NCBI GenBank assembly: GCA_017408825.1
Contig: JAFQTX010000027.1
Span: 1-39,405, forward strand
Direction of reading: 5' to 3'
Source of the DNA: Alistipes sp.
GTDB taxonomy: Bacteria; Bacteroidota; Bacteroidia; Bacteroidales; Rikenellaceae
DNA: 39,405 nucleotides
Position numbers and translations under genes: made by a program. This document shows, one piece after another, positions 38,602-39,405 of the stretch; the first letter of the stretch is position 1, and the number at the start of each line of letters is the position of its first letter. The notes under the pieces were generated by a model. It saw only the letters and a list, made by a program, of their open reading frames with translations. It was not told where the DNA came from and searched no databases.

Positions 38602-39405
38602 ATGGCTAAGCGACTATTCCTTATCGACGCCTATGCGTTGATATACAAGTACTACTACGCATTTATGGGCCGCCCTATGCGTAATCGTGATGGTATGAAC
38701 ACCTCGGTGGTGTTTGGCTTCACTAAGTTCTTGCGTGACATACTCAAGCGTGAGAACCCCGACCTTATAGGCGTGGCGTTCGACCCTCCAGGGGGTAGCT
38801 TCCGTGGCGAGATATTTCCCGAATATAAGGCCAATCGCCCACCAACACCCGAGGATATAAAGCTATCGGTGCCATACGTAAAGCGACTCTTAGAGGCAAT
38901 GTGCATACCCATTCTCGAGGTAAAGGGCTATGAGGCCGACGACGTGATAGGTACGCTGGCAAAGCTCGGTGCTAAGGCGGGCTACGAGGTGTTTATGGTG
39001 ACACCCGATAAGGACTACGGGCAGCTTGTAGACGAGAAGTGCAAAATATACACGCAGAAGGGCGAGGATATAATCATTGTTGATAGGGCGGCGATTGAGG
39101 CTAAGTATGGCTTCGAAGACCCTGCGCTGGTGCGTGATATGCTCGCTCTGTGGGGTGATGCCTCGGATAATATCCCAGGAGTACCAGGCATCGGCGAGAA
39201 GGGTGCGTGTAAGCTCGTAAAAGCATATGGCACAGTGGAGAACATTCTCGAGAATGTGGAGAGCATAGGTGGTAAGACGGGTAAAAATATCGCCGAGTGG
39301 GGCGATAAGCTGCGTTTGGCAAAGGAGCTTACGACAATTTGCCTCGATGTGCCTATTGCCTTTGACGAGTCGGCGCTGACGATGTGTTGTCCAAACTACA
39401 CACTG
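38602..39405 (+). CDS. polA: DNA polymerase I, N-terminal 5'-3' exonuclease part (cut by window edge)
   Basis: Open from ATG 38602 to the edge, 268 residues. It begins MAKRLFLIDAYALIYKYYYA, then shows the FEN/5'-nuclease motifs: VAFDPPGGSFRGEIFPEYKANR, EADDVIGTLA with paired Asp, TPDKDYGQLV, and the helix-hairpin-helix DNA-binding WGDASDNIPGVPGIGEKGA. This is the exonuclease domain that removes RNA primers; the 3'-5' exonuclease and polymerase domains should follow beyond the window. A stand-alone 5'-nuclease cannot be excluded from the part seen. The usual RAFFAL-type segment is here KYYYAF. Confidence 0.92.
   Translation, partial: MAKRLFLIDAYALIYKYYYAFMGRPMRNRDGMNTSVVFGFTKFLRDILKRENPDLIGVAFDPPGGSFRGEIFPEYKANRPPTPEDIKLSVPYVKRLLEAMCIPILEVKGYEADDVIGTLAKLGAKAGYEVFMVTPDKDYGQLVDEKCKIYTQKGEDIIIVDRAAIEAKYGFEDPALVRDMLALWGDASDNIPGVPGIGEKGACKLVKAYGTVENILENVESIGGKTGKNIAEWGDKLRLAKELTTICLDVPIAFDESALTMCCPNYTL

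Overview
The window looks like chromosomal DNA of a Bacteroidales bacterium, probably Alistipes or a close Rikenellaceae relative. The family-level marks are GldH, DUF3098, DUF4270, a YfhO-type membrane protein, RicT next to GldH, start codons without Shine-Dalgarno sequences, and repeated -7 promoter boxes of the Bacteroidetes form TAnnTTTG. The genus is an inference from gene content and codon style. No rRNA, tRNA, transposase, integrase or CRISPR array was seen.

Layout. 1-781: the first codons of a leftward secreted protein, then an AT-rich non-coding stretch with hairpins and a possible small RNA. 782-2799: leftward pyrH, a membrane-anchored TlpA-type thioredoxin and frr. 2836-2894: mirror-image divergent promoters. 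2922-8140: three rightward exported proteins (a TPR protein with nearly identical repeats, a PQQ-like beta-propeller, and an esterase fused to three LysM domains), followed by dxs. 10108-10530: repeat-rich intergenic DNA. 10538-12440: leftward glutamine synthetase and a SUI1/YciH protein. 12494-14688: rightward DUF4435 protein and an AraC-type regulator ending at a strong terminator. 14875-18913: rightward ricT, gldH, trmB and rlmD. 18925-20934: a leftward pair, a RepA-like ATPase followed by a zinc-finger/TOPRIM primase-like DUF6371 protein, with twin perfect palindromes and no other mobile genes. 21252-26502: leftward secreted C1 peptidase, topA, DUF4270 lipoprotein. 26489-33713: leftward short glycogen synthase, queA, truB, uppP, DUF3098, ftsX and the YfhO-type protein, combining tRNA modification with envelope and division functions. 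33871-37442: rightward polyprenyl synthase, FHS-type sugar transporter and kbl. 37443-38040: the largest repeat-rich intergenic region. 38133-39405: rightward queD and the start of polA.

Most genes are housekeeping: ribosome recycling, UMP kinase, isoprenoid synthesis (dxs and polyprenyl synthase, with uppP recycling the lipid carrier), queuosine synthesis (queD, queA), tRNA and rRNA methylation, and DNA topology and repair. The unusual material is mostly non-coding. Three intergenic regions (10.1-10.5, 20.96-21.08 and 37.45-37.95 kb) carry repeat families with a strict 9-nt period, arranged as giant hairpins or tandem blocks. Two of these regions also share a roughly 45-nt hairpin after dxs and after kbl, with conserved loop-side sequence and compensatory stem changes, which suggests an undescribed structured element. 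The orphan ATPase/TOPRIM pair, whose mRNA leader contains one of the 9-nt repeat blocks, is the most interesting coding locus.
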